Of a stretch of 14,462 nt of DNA, positions 14,299 to 14,462 are shown one piece after another (position 1 is the stretch's first letter; every line of letters starts with the position of its first letter). The stretch lies in NCBI GenBank assembly GCA_019415985.1, contig DXYE01000032.1, forward strand, positions 11,547 to 26,008, written 5' to 3'. Source of the DNA: Clostridiales bacterium. GTDB taxonomy: Bacteria; Bacillota; Clostridia; Oscillospirales; CAG-272. The notes under the pieces were generated by a model. It was not told the origin of the DNA and made no database searches. It saw only the letters and a program-made list of their open reading frames with translations. A program made the position numbers and the translations under genes.

Positions 14299-14400
14299 AG
14301 CTCAATTTTTTGACATCGTCACCTGTGCTTCTGCGTCATAGCATAGAGTGCAGATGACGCTTCATGAATGCGAATGATCTATAATGAAAATCTGTTCATT
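14299..14400. other. Gene-free tail after murE with a hairpin
   Basis: GCGTCAT (14333-14339) pairs perfectly with ATGACGC (14354-14360) around a 14-nt loop; no T tract follows. A TATAAT at 14380-14385 resembles a -10 box but has no good -35 at 16-18 bp, so a promoter here is only a possibility. Confidence 0.35.
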
Positions 14401-14462
14401 GATAAATTGCTTTATCTCCGATAAATTGCTTTATCTCCGATAAATTGCTTTATCTCCGATAA
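14401..14462. repeat. 19-bp palindromic tandem repeat, at least 3.3 copies, running off the window
   Basis: The unit GATAAATTGCTTTATCTCC repeats exactly at 14401, 14420 and 14439, and a fourth copy begins at 14458. Each unit contains a 6-bp inverted repeat GATAAA/TTTATC around TTGC, followed by TCC. There are no spacers between copies, so it is not a CRISPR array. The copies are identical, which points to recent expansion by slippage or to an assembly effect at a contig edge. Confidence 0.9.

Noticed and set aside
14401..14462. CRISPR array
   Set aside because: The repeats abut with no spacers, the unit is only 19 bp, and no cas gene is present.

Overview
The window reads as chromosome of a low-to-mid GC Gram-positive bacterium, most likely a Clostridia member of the Oscillospirales/Ruminococcaceae type. 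Grounds: accD-accA, a mraZ-rsmH-ftsL-(PASTA PBP)-murE division/cell-wall order, strong Shine-Dalgarno (SD) sites, a MurE that keeps the Arg linked to meso-diaminopimelate use, and remnants of a Clostridia-type large serine recombinase. The taxon is inference.

Layout: (1) 27-1745, the end of a fatty-acid synthesis operon (accD, accA), closed by a terminator whose stem is built from the last codons of accA. (2) 1843-4234, a sigma-A promoter followed by four 10-bp-spaced MraZ boxes, then mraZ, rsmH and an ftsL-like gene, closed by a terminator at 4339-4373. (3) about 4235-9865, foreign-looking material that splits the division cluster between ftsL and the division/sporulation PBP gene. It holds a heavily decayed serine recombinase on the minus strand, a response regulator that has lost most of its receiver domain at the junction with that remnant, an intact sensor histidine kinase, a lipoprotein alpha/beta hydrolase, and a secreted SUMF1-like/Fn3/TM protein. 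The last four lie head to tail on the plus strand like one operon. (4) 9866-10351, a gene-free stretch with a palindrome, a good extended -10 promoter and a structured leader. (5) 10352-14298, a class B PBP with two PASTA domains (FtsI/SpoVD type) and murE, separated by a structured 188-bp spacer. (6) 14299-14462, a gene-free tail ending in 19-bp palindromic tandem repeats that run off the window.

How it fits: the accCoA carboxyltransferase genes and the cell-wall genes are core functions. The inserted block looks like a surface-sensing cassette (two-component system plus two exported proteins) brought by, or stranded beside, a mobile element that then decayed. The deletion that fused recombinase and response regulator also appears to have removed the promoter region between them. 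The downstream PBP-murE unit is served by its own promoter.
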